Assembly: GCF_005845035.1 (NCBI RefSeq)
Contig: NZ_SPFO01000001.1
Span: 1 to 64,000, forward strand
Length of the DNA: 64,000 nt
Origin: Collinsella aerofaciens
GTDB lineage: Bacteria > Actinomycetota > Coriobacteriia > Coriobacteriales > Coriobacteriaceae
Direction of reading: 5' to 3'
Made by a program: the position numbers and the translations under genes. The notes beneath the pieces were generated by a model, which was not told where the DNA came from, did not search any database, and was given only the letters and a program-made list of their open reading frames with translations. Each line of letters opens with the position of its first letter. Within the stretch, counting starts at the first letter, position 1. This document shows positions 8,490-17,091 of this stretch, in pieces.

Positions 8490-9128
8490 CTATTCAGCGC
8501 GCTTGATAGGATGACGAACCACAGTCTTAAGTTTCTCCGGTGCGCATTTGCGTGGATCGGAGAGATAGATTTCGTGATGTAAACGGGTGTCTGAGAGGTC
8601 GGGGACATAGCCCTGCTCGGTCGTGTATTCATGCATAGCGTCTACGGTCGCCGGCTCGCTGTCATAAGGTCCGGTATGCATACATTGAACGCAGAGACCC
8701 TCGTCAACTTTAAGCAGCTCGACGGCAGAAAAGTCCAGTTTCTTTTTGGTCGTGGCTTCCGCGACTGCCCAGCCAAAGTCATCTCGGGTGACGAAATCGG
8801 GCAGGCGGATGCACGAGATAAAGTTGAAATCGTCCTTGCGTACATAATCGATGTCGCCGCTCGGGGAGTCTTGCCACCAGAAACCCTCGAGCGGCGGTAC
8901 CACAAAGTCGAAATAGCCCTCGATACTCCTTGAACCTTTCTTCGACATCTTGACGGTATAGGCGATGCCGTAAAGCAGCGGCAGGGCGTTTTGATACTCG
9001 CCACCTTCGGTATTTGGGTCGCCTTTTCCGCGAACGGCAACGTAGCTCATAGGCGGGACAGTTACGATACTCGGCTTGCTTGCAGGTTTGTAGAGCTCCT
9101 TGCATTCCTTCTTAAAGTCGAACGCCAT
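8490..9128 (-). CDS. GyrI-like small-molecule-binding protein
   Basis: 212 aa. Recognisable as a GyrI-like effector-binding domain protein: a start MAFDFKKECKELY, then VPPMSYVAVRGKGDPN, FDFVVPPLEGFWW and a C-terminal HEIYLSDPRK. Such domains bind small hydrophobic ligands; E. coli SbmC/GyrI protects gyrase. No DNA-binding domain is fused, so it is a stand-alone sensor or binding protein. AAAGG lies upstream of the ATG. A perfect SOS-type palindrome sits 57 bp upstream (9185-9198), suggesting LexA control, which would parallel the LexA-regulated E. coli sbmC. The exact function is unknown. Confidence 0.82.
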   Translation of the reverse strand: MAFDFKKECKELYKPASKPSIVTVPPMSYVAVRGKGDPNTEGGEYQNALPLLYGIAYTVKMSKKGSRSIEGYFDFVVPPLEGFWWQDSPSGDIDYVRKDDFNFISCIRLPDFVTRDDFGWAVAEATTKKKLDFSAVELLKVDEGLCVQCMHTGPYDSEPATVDAMHEYTTEQGYVPDLSDTRLHHEIYLSDPRKCAPEKLKTVVRHPIKRAE

Positions 9129-9184
9129 GTTGGCCGCCTTTCTGCGTATTGGCCTGCTTAGATAGCGGAATCATATCATAGAAA

Positions 9185-9198
9185 CGAACAGCTGTTCG
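9185..9198. promoter_or_regulatory. SOS (LexA)-type box
   Basis: CGAACAGCTGTTCG is a perfect 14-bp palindrome fitting the Gram-positive/actinobacterial LexA consensus CGAAC-N4-GTTCG. It is 57 bp from the start codon of the leftward GyrI-like gene, within the expected promoter. Confidence 0.65.
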
Positions 9199-9298
9199 AA
9201 TGATTTGGCTGACAGATTGAGATGTGTGCGTTGTGTTTGGCGGTCGGCCTGACCCCGTCGATGATTTCTCTGCCTCCCCGGCGCCTCATCTATAGCTT

Positions 9299-9351
9299 CC
9301 ATTTCCCCATATAAAACCCGCCAAAATAAACCTGTCCCTTTTTGGTCGGTG
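9299..9351 (-). repeat. Palindromic element, family C copy 1
   Basis: On the minus strand: imperfect stem CCGACC-AAAA / TTTT-GGCGG with loop AGGGACAGGTTTA, followed by the conserved tail TTTTATATGGGGAAA. It has the same loop and tail as copies at 15267, 19724, 20938, 56976 and 61845. It lies upstream of the ABC exporter genes. Confidence 0.72.
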
Positions 9352-9399
9352 CGAAATGGGTAATACTAAAGAGTTATCCGACCAGATGGGAACCGATCG

Positions 9400-10101
<702 letters not shown>

Positions 10102-10106
10102 CGCCC

Positions 10107-12872
10107 ATGGACCAAGACCGCCAAAACAGCCTACGCCGCGACGCGCAGAACACGGAGCGCGAGCAGGATTTTACGACCTACCGCACTGCCCAAAGCTCAA
10201 ACGATATGGTGCCGACGGTTTTTCGCCGTGGCATCTACCGCACAATCCGAGGCAGTCTTAAGCGCTTCTTGTCAATCGTGGTCATCACCGCGCTTGGCGT
10301 GAGCGTGATGTGCGGCCTTAAGGCGGGTTGCGAGGACCTGTGCGATTCGGTTGACGCCTACTTCGACCAGCAAAATGTCTATGACATTAACGTGCAGTCG
10401 ACCTATGGCCTGACTGACGATGATCTCGCCGCCATCCAAGAGGTCGATGGTGTCGAGACGGCCGAGGGCATCTACACCGAGACCGCCTACACCGCCGTGG
10501 GCACAACGCGCGAGCGCGTGGTCGTGCAGAGTCTCTCCAAGGAGAACATCGATCAGCCGGTGCTCGTGAACGGCGATTTGCCCGAGAGCGCCGATGAAGT
10601 CGCGGTGACTTCGAAGTTCCTGAAGGCATCGGGCAAGAAAATCGGCGATACGGTGAGTTTTGCCGCCAATGACGCGAGCTCGTCCAATCAAAGCGCCAAG
10701 GACCAGTTTGCCGCGGGCGATTACACCATTACGGCTGAGGTCCTCGACCCCACTGATGTAAGTTCTGACTCGACAGTCAACGCCTTTCGCGCTGCTTCGG
10801 CGGCGGACTATAAGTTCTATGTGAGCGAGGACGCCGCGACATCTTCTTCCTACTCCGCGGTCCACGTGATCGTCGAGGGAGCCAAGAGCCTCAACTCCTA
10901 TTCGGATTCCTACGCGGCAAAGATCGATGAGGTCAAGGGCAATATCGAGAAGATCCGCGAGGAGCGTGAGAAGGCGCGCGCTCAGGAACTGACGGTCGAC
11001 ACGCCGGCAAGCTTGGATGCGGCCGAGCGCCAGGCGAATATGCTCTTTGGGATTGAGCAGGACAACATCAATCGCATGGCAGAGGGCAGCGAGGAGCGCG
11101 TGCAAGCGCAGGCCGACCTGGATCAGCGCCGCGCCGCCGCCGACCAGCAGTTTGCCGATGCCCGCGCCGAGCTTTCCGATCTGGGCGAATGCACCTGGTA
11201 CATCCAGGACCGCGGCAATATCGCAAGCTACTCGAGCGTGGAGAGCGATAGCTCGTCAATTGAAGCCATCGCCACGGTGTTCCCGTTCATCTTCTTTATC
11301 GTCGCCGTGCTCATCAGCCTTACCACCGCCACGCGTATGGTCGAGGAGGAACGCACACTCATCGGCCTGTATAAGGCGCTCGGTTATTCGCGCGGACGCA
11401 TCCTGTCCAAATACGTGGACTATGCGCTGTGGGCCTGTCTGATCGGCGGCGTGCTCGGCAACATCATCGGATTTGTGGGCCTGCCGCTGTTCCTGTTTAC
11501 GGTGTTCGACGACATGTACTCACTGCCCCAGATGCTGCTTTCGTACGACATCGTGTCCTCGATCGTTTCGGTGGCGCTGTTTGCCGTGGGCGTGGTGGGC
11601 GCCACGATTATCGCCTGCCGCCACGAGATGGCCGAGACCCCGGCCTCGCTTATGCGTCCCAAGGCCCCGCGCGCTGGCTCGCGCATTCTGCTCGAGCGCA
11701 TCGGCTTTATCTGGCGCCGCATGGGCTTTTTGAACAAGGTCGCTGCACGCAACCTTTTCCGCTATAAAAAGCGCGCCTTTATGACCATCTTTGGCATCGC
11801 GGGTTGCACCGCGCTTGTGATCTGCGGTATGGGTATTCGCGACACGTCGGTCGCGCTTTCGCCCAAGCAGTACGGGCATATCACGCGCTATGACTTGCTG
11901 GCGGTCGCCAACCCCGATGACTTTACGCAGACGTGCGCGGCGTTGGATGAGCGCAGCGCGGCCAATGATTCCAACGTGACCGTAACTTCGACGCTGCCGA
12001 TCATGACTGACAACGTTACCTTTACGTTTGGCGGCAAGAGCGAGACCGTGCAGCTGATCGTGGTGCCCGATGACCGCATGAACGATCTGGACGACTACGT
12101 GTGCCTCGAGGACGAGTCCAAAGAGCCGCTGTCTTTGCGTGACGGAGACGTGTATCTGAGTAAGAGTTCACAGCTGGTGCTGGGGATTCAGCCGGGCGAT
12201 ACGGCACACGTCCAGGATTCGTCGCTCAATGTCGCCAAGGTCAAAGTCAGCGACATTTCGCTTAACTATCTGGGCAACACGCTTTACATGACGCAGGGCA
12301 CCTATGAGCGCGCGTTTGGTCGAAGCGCACGCCTTAACGGCGTCTTTGTGCTGCTTAAGGGCTCGTCGGCCGACCAGATTGCGTTTAGCAAGAATCTTAA
12401 GAGTGACGGTTGGCTTACGATTTCGAGCACGGCCGAACATTGGCAGAACTACGAGGCGAACTTTACGATTATCAATTCCGTCGTGGTGCTCGTGACCTTT
12501 ATGGCGGCGTGCCTATCGTTTGTGGTGGTGTTTACGCTGTCCAACACGAATATCTCCGAGCGCGAACGCGAGCTGGCGACCATCAAGGTGCTGGGCTTCC
12601 GCCGTGGCGAGGTGCACCATTACGTCAACAAGGAGACGTTGATCCTCACGGCGATCGGCGCTGCGCTGGGCGTGCCGCTGGGTGGCTTGCTGGCCGAGAG
12701 CTTCACGTACATCCTGCAGATGCCGTCGCTGTACTTTGATGTTGAGGTCGAGCCGCTAAGCTACGTGCTCGCCGTGGTGCTTTCCTTCGGCTTTACGATC
12801 ATCGTCAACCTCGCTACCAACCGAACTCTCAACAAGATCGACATGGTCGGCGCCCTCAAGAGTACCGAGTAA
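10107..12872 (+). CDS. FtsX-like ABC permease
   Basis: 921 aa from the ATG at 10107; an overlapping GTG at 10095 is an alternative. A first membrane segment (about 37-57) is followed by a large extracytoplasmic domain with a charged helical stretch (about 290-355, ERQANMLFGIEQDN... RAAADQQFADARAEL). Next comes an FtsX block with three segments (IATVFPFIFFIVAVLISL onward). A MacB-type periplasmic region precedes the final FtsX block, which contains ERERELATIKVLGFRRGEV. Two FtsX cores in one polypeptide is the ten-helix type used by Gram-positive exporters. Its 3' end is part of the R repeat copy 1. Confidence 0.92.
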   Translation: MDQDRQNSLRRDAQNTEREQDFTTYRTAQSSNDMVPTVFRRGIYRTIRGSLKRFLSIVVITALGVSVMCGLKAGCEDLCDSVDAYFDQQNVYDINVQSTYGLTDDDLAAIQEVDGVETAEGIYTETAYTAVGTTRERVVVQSLSKENIDQPVLVNGDLPESADEVAVTSKFLKASGKKIGDTVSFAANDASSSNQSAKDQFAAGDYTITAEVLDPTDVSSDSTVNAFRAASAADYKFYVSEDAATSSSYSAVHVIVEGAKSLNSYSDSYAAKIDEVKGNIEKIREEREKARAQELTVDTPASLDAAERQANMLFGIEQDNINRMAEGSEERVQAQADLDQRRAAADQQFADARAELSDLGECTWYIQDRGNIASYSSVESDSSSIEAIATVFPFIFFIVAVLISLTTATRMVEEERTLIGLYKALGYSRGRILSKYVDYALWACLIGGVLGNIIGFVGLPLFLFTVFDDMYSLPQMLLSYDIVSSIVSVALFAVGVVGATIIACRHEMAETPASLMRPKAPRAGSRILLERIGFIWRRMGFLNKVAARNLFRYKKRAFMTIFGIAGCTALVICGMGIRDTSVALSPKQYGHITRYDLLAVANPDDFTQTCAALDERSAANDSNVTVTSTLPIMTDNVTFTFGGKSETVQLIVVPDDRMNDLDDYVCLEDESKEPLSLRDGDVYLSKSSQLVLGIQPGDTAHVQDSSLNVAKVKVSDISLNYLGNTLYMTQGTYERAFGRSARLNGVFVLLKGSSADQIAFSKNLKSDGWLTISSTAEHWQNYEANFTIINSVVVLVTFMAACLSFVVVFTLSNTNISERERELATIKVLGFRRGEVHHYVNKETLILTAIGAALGVPLGGLLAESFTYILQMPSLYFDVEVEPLSYVLAVVLSFGFTIIVNLATNRTLNKIDMVGALKSTE

Positions 12873-13228
12873 CCTGCCTGGGATTCAAGCTGTAGCGAGC
12901 TGTAACGTACCACAACCGCATTTTTGCATAAACCGCCCCGCCGATTGCATATTTCGGCGGGGCGGTTGCTTTTTGCCCGCGGGTACCCCAGGGGGCGGCG
13001 TGCAAATTCCGGAGTATTCAGCATCCCGGAGCCCGCGGGTGCGGGAGCGGGCGCACAAAACAGCGCTTAAAGTCCTGATTCTGAACCCCCAACGCCTCAA
13101 GAGTCGCTCGTTTTTTACAGGATGCGGCCCATGGCGCCTGCCTTTCGCCCAAAATCCAGTATGCAGGTGCCCTCGGCTGCTGAATACTCCAAAAAATGCA
13201 CGCCGCATCCTACCCCAGGCACCCGCAG
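12849..13228 (+). repeat. ~380-bp dispersed repeat, copy R1
   Basis: This segment matches 15309-15691 at roughly 80% over its full length, starting inside the last codons of the FtsX gene (ALKSTE-stop) and running to GGCACCCGCAG. It contains the terminator at 12931 and an imperfect inverted repeat GCGGCGTGCA...GGAGTATTCAGCA (12995-13023) with TGCTGAATACTCC...TGCACGCCGC (13178-13206). A smaller hairpin GGCGCCTGC/GCAGGTGCC lies inside it. Short frames read on both strands without conserved starts, so I treat it as non-coding. Confidence 0.85.
12931..12974 (+). terminator. Terminator of the ABC/FtsX operon
   Basis: Fourteen-bp stem AACCGCCCCGCCGA / TCGGCGGGGCGGTT with a 9-nt loop, followed by GCTTTTTG. 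The equivalent in R2 (15394-15430) keeps pairing through G-U wobbles. Confidence 0.85.
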
Positions 13229-13255
13229 CTACTCTGCGAGTGCGTGGCCTAATAG

Positions 13256-13325
13256 TAAGTTGCGGTGGAATAGTTCCCGTTTATGGCTCTGCTATGCCAA
13301 ACGGGAACTATTCCACCGCAACTTA
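13256..13325. repeat. Palindromic element, family B copy 1
   Basis: Perfect 27-bp arms (13256-13282 and 13299-13325) starting TAAGTTGCGGTGGAATAG and enclosing a 16-nt tip ATGGCTCTGCTATGCC. It shares the AGTTGCGGTG base and the ATAG position with 14469 and 21987. Confidence 0.85.
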
Positions 13326-13507
13326 TCGAGAGGGCTCTTGGTTGTTATTTGCACTGACATTTGTCATGAAATGGCAGGTCGTTAGGGGTTGCTACTGGTA
13401 GTTGCGGTAGGGTTGGGGCAGATTCTAACTAGAAATGGTGGTCGTTACCGGTTGTTTTCGGCATACTCGCCTCATTCGATTACGGTCACCACATGAAAGG
13501 AACCACC

Positions 13508-14428
13508 ATGGACCTTGCGATGGCACAGCGTCTCGTCGATCGCCGCAAAGCTGCCGGTCTTTCTCAGGAGGCCCTTGCTGCCCAACTGGGCGTAAGTCGC
13601 CAGGCTGTCAGTAAATGGGAGCGCAGTGAGTCCTCACCCGATACCGATAACCTTATTGCGCTCGCCGCACTGTATGGCGTGTCGTTGGACGAGCTGTTGT
13701 ATGGGGAAGCGGCTAGCGATGCCGACGACCTTGAGGACGGCAGTGCCGACACCGAGACGGCGGATGTGGCTGACGAGGCTGAGGATTCTGCCGAGCACGC
13801 CGATTGCGGCGACAAGCCACTTGTCGATATTTCCCTCGCGCGCGGTATCCACGTCATTGATCCCAATAAAGGCGAGGAAGTACATGTTGGCTGGAGCGGC
13901 ATCCATGTGACCAACGACCGCAAGGGTGAAGAGGTGCACGTGGGGCCGGGCGGCGTACATATTGACACGCTAGAGGACGACGGGCACAGCGTGCACACCA
14001 ATGCCGATGGCACCGTGGTTATCGACGGCGAACAATTCTCCAGCTGGAAAGAGGCACGCGACAAGCTCGACCATCATGGCAAGCATTTCCACACCAAGCT
14101 CGGTCGCGCGTGGAATAAGTTCCCCTTTCCCGTGCTTGTCGCCCTCGCCTATCTGGCACTCGGCATTATTTGCGGCGTGTGGACTACGGGACTTTTCCTC
14201 GTCTTTTTGATTCCCGTCTACTACGCGCTTGGCGATTTCATCGACCGACGTCATCTGTCAAAGCTTGTCGACGCCGTCTACCCGGCAGCTGCCATAACTT
14301 GGTTCCTCTACATGTGGCTCTGCCTGGGACAGCCCCATCCCGCATGGGTCATCCTCATCACGATTCCCATCGTAAAAGCGCTTATGCACTGGTGCCGCAA
14401 ACAATGGAAGCACCGCAAACAGGCCTAA
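13508..14428 (+). CDS. XRE-family regulator with acidic repeats and membrane tail
   Basis: 306 aa. Residues 1-64 form an XRE helix-turn-helix: ALAAQLGVSRQAVSKWER, then DNLIALAALYGVSLDELL. An acidic linker (about 70-110) follows, then a short repeated unit GIHV...KGEEVHVG occurring twice (about 117-150) with a related third turn GGVHIDTLEDDG. The C-terminal about 100 residues have several hydrophobic segments (FPVLVALAYLALGIICGVW, TGLFLVFLIPVYYALG, AAAITWFLYMWL). It is probably a membrane-tethered DNA-binding protein. The ATG at 13508 is chosen because AAAGGAACCACC precedes it; an upstream ATG at 13493 would consume that site. Target and signal are unknown. Confidence 0.85.
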   Translation: MDLAMAQRLVDRRKAAGLSQEALAAQLGVSRQAVSKWERSESSPDTDNLIALAALYGVSLDELLYGEAASDADDLEDGSADTETADVADEAEDSAEHADCGDKPLVDISLARGIHVIDPNKGEEVHVGWSGIHVTNDRKGEEVHVGPGGVHIDTLEDDGHSVHTNADGTVVIDGEQFSSWKEARDKLDHHGKHFHTKLGRAWNKFPFPVLVALAYLALGIICGVWTTGLFLVFLIPVYYALGDFIDRRHLSKLVDAVYPAAAITWFLYMWLCLGQPHPAWVILITIPIVKALMHWCRKQWKHRKQA

Positions 14429-14468
14429 ACCGCCAGCGCCACTCATCCGACACCGCCCGTCCCTTCCA

Positions 14469-14535
14469 AGTTGCGGTGATATAGGGACTGTTTTGAGGCT
14501 CCAAAGCGCCAAACAGTCCCTATATCACCGCAACT
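14469..14535. repeat. Palindromic element, family B copy 2
   Basis: Perfect 25-bp arms (14469-14493 and 14511-14535) beginning AGTTGCGGTGATATAG and a 17-nt tip TGAGGCTCCAAAGCGCC. The base is identical to copy 3, while the upper stem (GGACTGTTT) is different and fully compensated. Confidence 0.85.
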
Positions 14536-14598
14536 AACAAACAATTGGGTCAGTTCCGGCACGGAGATAAGCATTGAGCTGACTGCGCGCCAAGAAAA

Positions 14599-14738
14599 GG
14601 GCCTATTTACTACGTTTAGCCCGAAGGGGCCGACCATACCCGCCTTTTTCGAAAACTGGCAAGCTTTCTACCTGCGGTTTTATTTTTACAATCTTTGTCA
14701 TGGTCGAGGGTGTGGTAGCAAACGTAGTAGATAGGTCC
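14599..14738. repeat. Long-loop inverted repeat
   Basis: A 19-bp arm (14599-14617, GGGCCTATTTACTACGTTT) is matched at 17 positions by the reverse complement of 14720-14738, enclosing about 100 nt. The interior carries partial secondary pairing (GACCATACCC with GGGTGTGG). There is no reading frame of note. This and the family B hairpin account for most of the gene-free stretch 14429-14865. Confidence 0.55.
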
Positions 14739-14865
14739 ATTTTGTGGCAACGGATCATTCAAGCTCAATCTCGAAGGCTGAAGAGAGCCTCTCATCCACG
14801 CCTGCGAGCGAAAACCAAATAGAATGAAAGGCAAATGGAAAGCCCGTTTGACGAGCGGAGAACAT

Positions 14866-15186
14866 ATGCGCGACGTAGCCGAAAGCGACTGGAAGCTGTT
14901 TAAGAAAATGCTTCCTCAATGGCAAGAACGTTATATGGAAAAGCTCATCGGCCGGTACGTTGAGATGCTGAACGGCGACAGCGAAGCGTCCAGTAGATTT
15001 TGGGCGCTAGAAGAGCGTATCAATAGGGATAAGCTGTCCTCAGGAGTGCTGGTGAACGACCTTCGCCGCAGTACAATGCACCGTGAGATAGCCAATTTGC
15101 TTATCGACAGCGTGATTACCCTCGACGATCTTGACGGTTTTACCGAAGACATTAAAAGCTATGCGCAACACTGGACTGGCCAGTAA
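14866..15186 (+). CDS. Conserved hypothetical protein
   Basis: 106 aa from the ATG at 14866, preceded by GCGGAG six bases upstream; the frame extends to an ATG at 14824 without ribosome-binding support. The sequence MRDVAESDWKLFKKMLPQW, then ERYMEKLIGRYVEML, FWALEERINRDK and a C-terminal DLDGFTEDIK belongs to a small helical family common in gut Actinobacteria and Firmicutes, sometimes labelled multidrug transporter without basis. It has no membrane segment, signal peptide or metal site. I recognise the family but not its function. Confidence 0.78.
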   Translation: MRDVAESDWKLFKKMLPQWQERYMEKLIGRYVEMLNGDSEASSRFWALEERINRDKLSSGVLVNDLRRSTMHREIANLLIDSVITLDDLDGFTEDIKSYAQHWTGQ

Positions 15187-15250
15187 GAGCACTGAACGAC
15201 AGACATCCCCAGCAAAGCGGGGCAAACGCCGGGCCACCTAATGGTTGTCC

Positions 15251-15304
15251 GGCGTTTGCCCAGATTAACCTGCCAAAGATGAACCTGTCCCTTTTTGGCG
15301 GGTT
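15251..15304 (-). repeat. Palindromic element, family C copy 2
   Basis: On the minus strand: AACCCGCCAAAA stem, loop AGGGACAGGTTCAT, closing CTTTGGCAGGTT, then the tail AATCTGGGCAAAC. On the plus strand it is followed directly by a second hairpin formed by the ftsX-end remnant of R2 (ACTCGGCGCT/AGCGCCGAGT). Confidence 0.75.
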
Positions 15305-15308
15305 ACTC

Positions 15309-15691
15309 GGCGCTTTTAAGAGCGCCGAGTAACCCGTTCTGGGATTCAAGCTGTAGCGAGCCACCGACGCGCCCACAGCCACTAAATTGCATAAACCGTC
15401 CTGCCGATTGCATATTTCGGCGGGGCGGTTGCTTTTTGCCTACGGGTAACCCAGGGGGCGGCGTGCAAATTCCGGAGAATTCAGCATCCCGGAGTCCGCG
15501 GGTGTGGGAGCGGGCGCACAAAAGCGCATTGAAAGCCTGACTTTGAGCTCCGGCGCCTCGAGGACCGCTCATTTTTTTGCAGAATGCGGCCCGCGGCGCC
15601 TGTCTCTCGCCCAAAATCCAGTATGCAGGCACCCTCGGCTGCTGAATACTCCCAAAAATGCACGCCGCATCCTACCCCAGGCACTTGCAGC
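15309..15691 (+). repeat. ~380-bp dispersed repeat, copy R2
   Basis: The second copy of R1. It starts GGCGCTTTTAAGAGCGCCG, which translates as GAFKSAE-stop, matching the GALKSTE-stop end of the FtsX gene, although no FtsX gene precedes it. It keeps the terminator-like hairpin (15394-15430) and the GCGGCGTGCA / TGCACGCCGC inverted repeat. Together with family A copy 4 and C copy 2 it fills the gene-free region 15187-15872. Confidence 0.85.
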
Positions 15692-15728
15692 AAGAAGACG
15701 AATAGCCTCGGCCTCCCCGGTTACCGCA

Positions 15729-15849
15729 GGAGGCCCCAGGGCTTACCTCCCAAATCTTTCCGCAGGACGGAAGGACCCCGCCGCGCGAAGCGCGCAGCGG
15801 GGTCCTGACATGTCCGAGGACGATTTGGGAGGTAAGCCCTGGGGCCTCC
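15729..15849. repeat. Palindromic element, family A copy 4
   Basis: Perfect 28-bp arms (15729-15756 and 15822-15849) with internal segments TTTCCGCAGGACGG and ACATGTCCGAGGAC, identical at the core to copy 1. The arm GGGCTTACCTCCC replaces GGGGCTTTGCCCCC with full compensation on the other side. It lies just past the 3' end of the leftward pfk gene. Confidence 0.87.
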
Positions 15850-15872
15850 GATGGGAGCAGTTCCAGCCGGGG

Positions 15873-16952
15873 CTATTCGTCGCCGAAGCTGATGCCCAAC
15901 GCCTTGGCCTCGCGTACCAGGTCGCTCTGGGGATCGACATACTTGAGCTTGCCGGCGACCTCCTCGAGCGGCATGTGGCACATCTTGCCGTCACGCAGGG
16001 CAATCATGTAGCCAAACTCGCCGCGCAGGCAGCCGAGCGCTGCCTCGACGCCGCACTGGGTCGCAAAGATGCGGTCCTGGGCGTCGGGCTGGCCGCCGCG
16101 CTGCGTGTGGCCGGGGATGGCGACGCGGGTCTCGCGACCAGTCTTGGCTTCGATCTCCTTGGCGATGTCGTAGACAATCGACGGACTCGTGCGCTCGGCG
16201 AGCTTTTTCTTGTACTCCTTCTTGGACAGCGCCGCGTCCTCCTTAGAGATGGCGCCCTCGGCGACGGCCACGATGGTAAAGCGGCTGCCGGTTTCCATGC
16301 GATGCTCGATGGTCTTGATGACGTTATCCATGTCGTAGGGGATTTCGGGAATCAAGATGACATCCGCACCGCCCGCGACGCCGGCGTACAGCGGAATCCA
16401 GCCAACCTTGTGGCCCATGATCTCGATGACAAACACGCGGCCGTGGCTCGAGGCGGTAGTGTGGATGTCGTCGATGCATTTGGTGGCGACGTCGATGGCG
16501 CTCGTAAAGCCAAACGTCAGCTCGGTGCCCCAAGTGTCGTTATCGATGGTCTTGGGCAGGGCGATAACGTTGAGGCCCTCTTCGCGCAGGCGGTTGGCGG
16601 TCTTGGTGGAGCCGTTACCGCCCAGCATAAACAGGCAGTCGAGTTGCAGCTTATGATAGGTGTGGACCATCGCCGGCACCTTCTCGACACCATCGGCTTC
16701 GGGGGTATCCAGGCGCTTGAACGGCGTGCGGCTCGTGCCCAGGATGGTGCCGCCGCGGGTGAGGATACCGCTAAAATCGGCGGGCGTCATGACGCGGAAC
16801 CTGCTGTAGATAAGGCCCTGGTAGCCGTCCTCAAAACCATAGATCTCGATAGGTTCTTCGCTATTGGTCATAAGCGTTTTGACGATGCCGCGCATGGTGG
16901 CGTTGAGCGCCTGGCAGTCGCCGCCACTGGTAAGAAGACCGATCCTGAGCAT
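15873..16952 (-). CDS. pfkA: 6-phosphofructokinase
   Basis: 359 aa. Phosphorylates fructose 6-phosphate in glycolysis. The N-terminal loop is TSGGDCQALNATMRG; substrate and catalytic motifs PKTIDND (133-139) and the HGRVFVIEIMGHKVGWIP segment are present, as is PGHTQRGGQPDAQDR. At the phosphoryl-donor loop it reads GGNGS (111-115): glycine at the position that allows ATP, but asparagine where the ATP enzyme of E. coli has Asp103. K134 stands where PPi-type enzymes carry lysine. Donor preference therefore cannot be read off with certainty. AAGGA lies upstream of the ATG. Confidence 0.9.
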   Translation of the reverse strand: MLRIGLLTSGGDCQALNATMRGIVKTLMTNSEEPIEIYGFEDGYQGLIYSRFRVMTPADFSGILTRGGTILGTSRTPFKRLDTPEADGVEKVPAMVHTYHKLQLDCLFMLGGNGSTKTANRLREEGLNVIALPKTIDNDTWGTELTFGFTSAIDVATKCIDDIHTTASSHGRVFVIEIMGHKVGWIPLYAGVAGGADVILIPEIPYDMDNVIKTIEHRMETGSRFTIVAVAEGAISKEDAALSKKEYKKKLAERTSPSIVYDIAKEIEAKTGRETRVAIPGHTQRGGQPDAQDRIFATQCGVEAALGCLRGEFGYMIALRDGKMCHMPLEEVAGKLKYVDPQSDLVREAKALGISFGDE

Positions 16953-16990
16953 GATGAATCCTTCCGGGCAAGTTATAACATGCGCATAAG

Positions 16991-17023
16991 TTTACCCCCG
17001 CACACTGTTGATACGGGGGTAAA
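16991..17023 (-). terminator. Hairpin downstream of Ntn-hydrolase gene
   Basis: TTTACCCCCG and CGGGGGTAAA pair over ten bases around a 13-nt loop, in the 139-bp gap between the leftward Ntn-hydrolase gene and the pfk start. The T-run on the minus strand is short, so termination is plausible but not strong. Confidence 0.5.
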
Positions 17024-17091
17024 ACGTGTTAGCTCAAGCGTATGGAAATGTAAGCAACGTCAGGGAACGTAAGGTCGACGGGCCTGGCTCC

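Noticed and set aside
12885-13401. Short proteins in repeat R1 (both strands)
   Set aside because: Frames exist on both strands and recur in R2 only because the DNA is repeated. Starts and stops are not conserved between copies.
15504-17072. 522-codon plus-strand frame over R2 and pfk
   Set aside because: It joins a repeat and the antisense of pfk; no protein signature.
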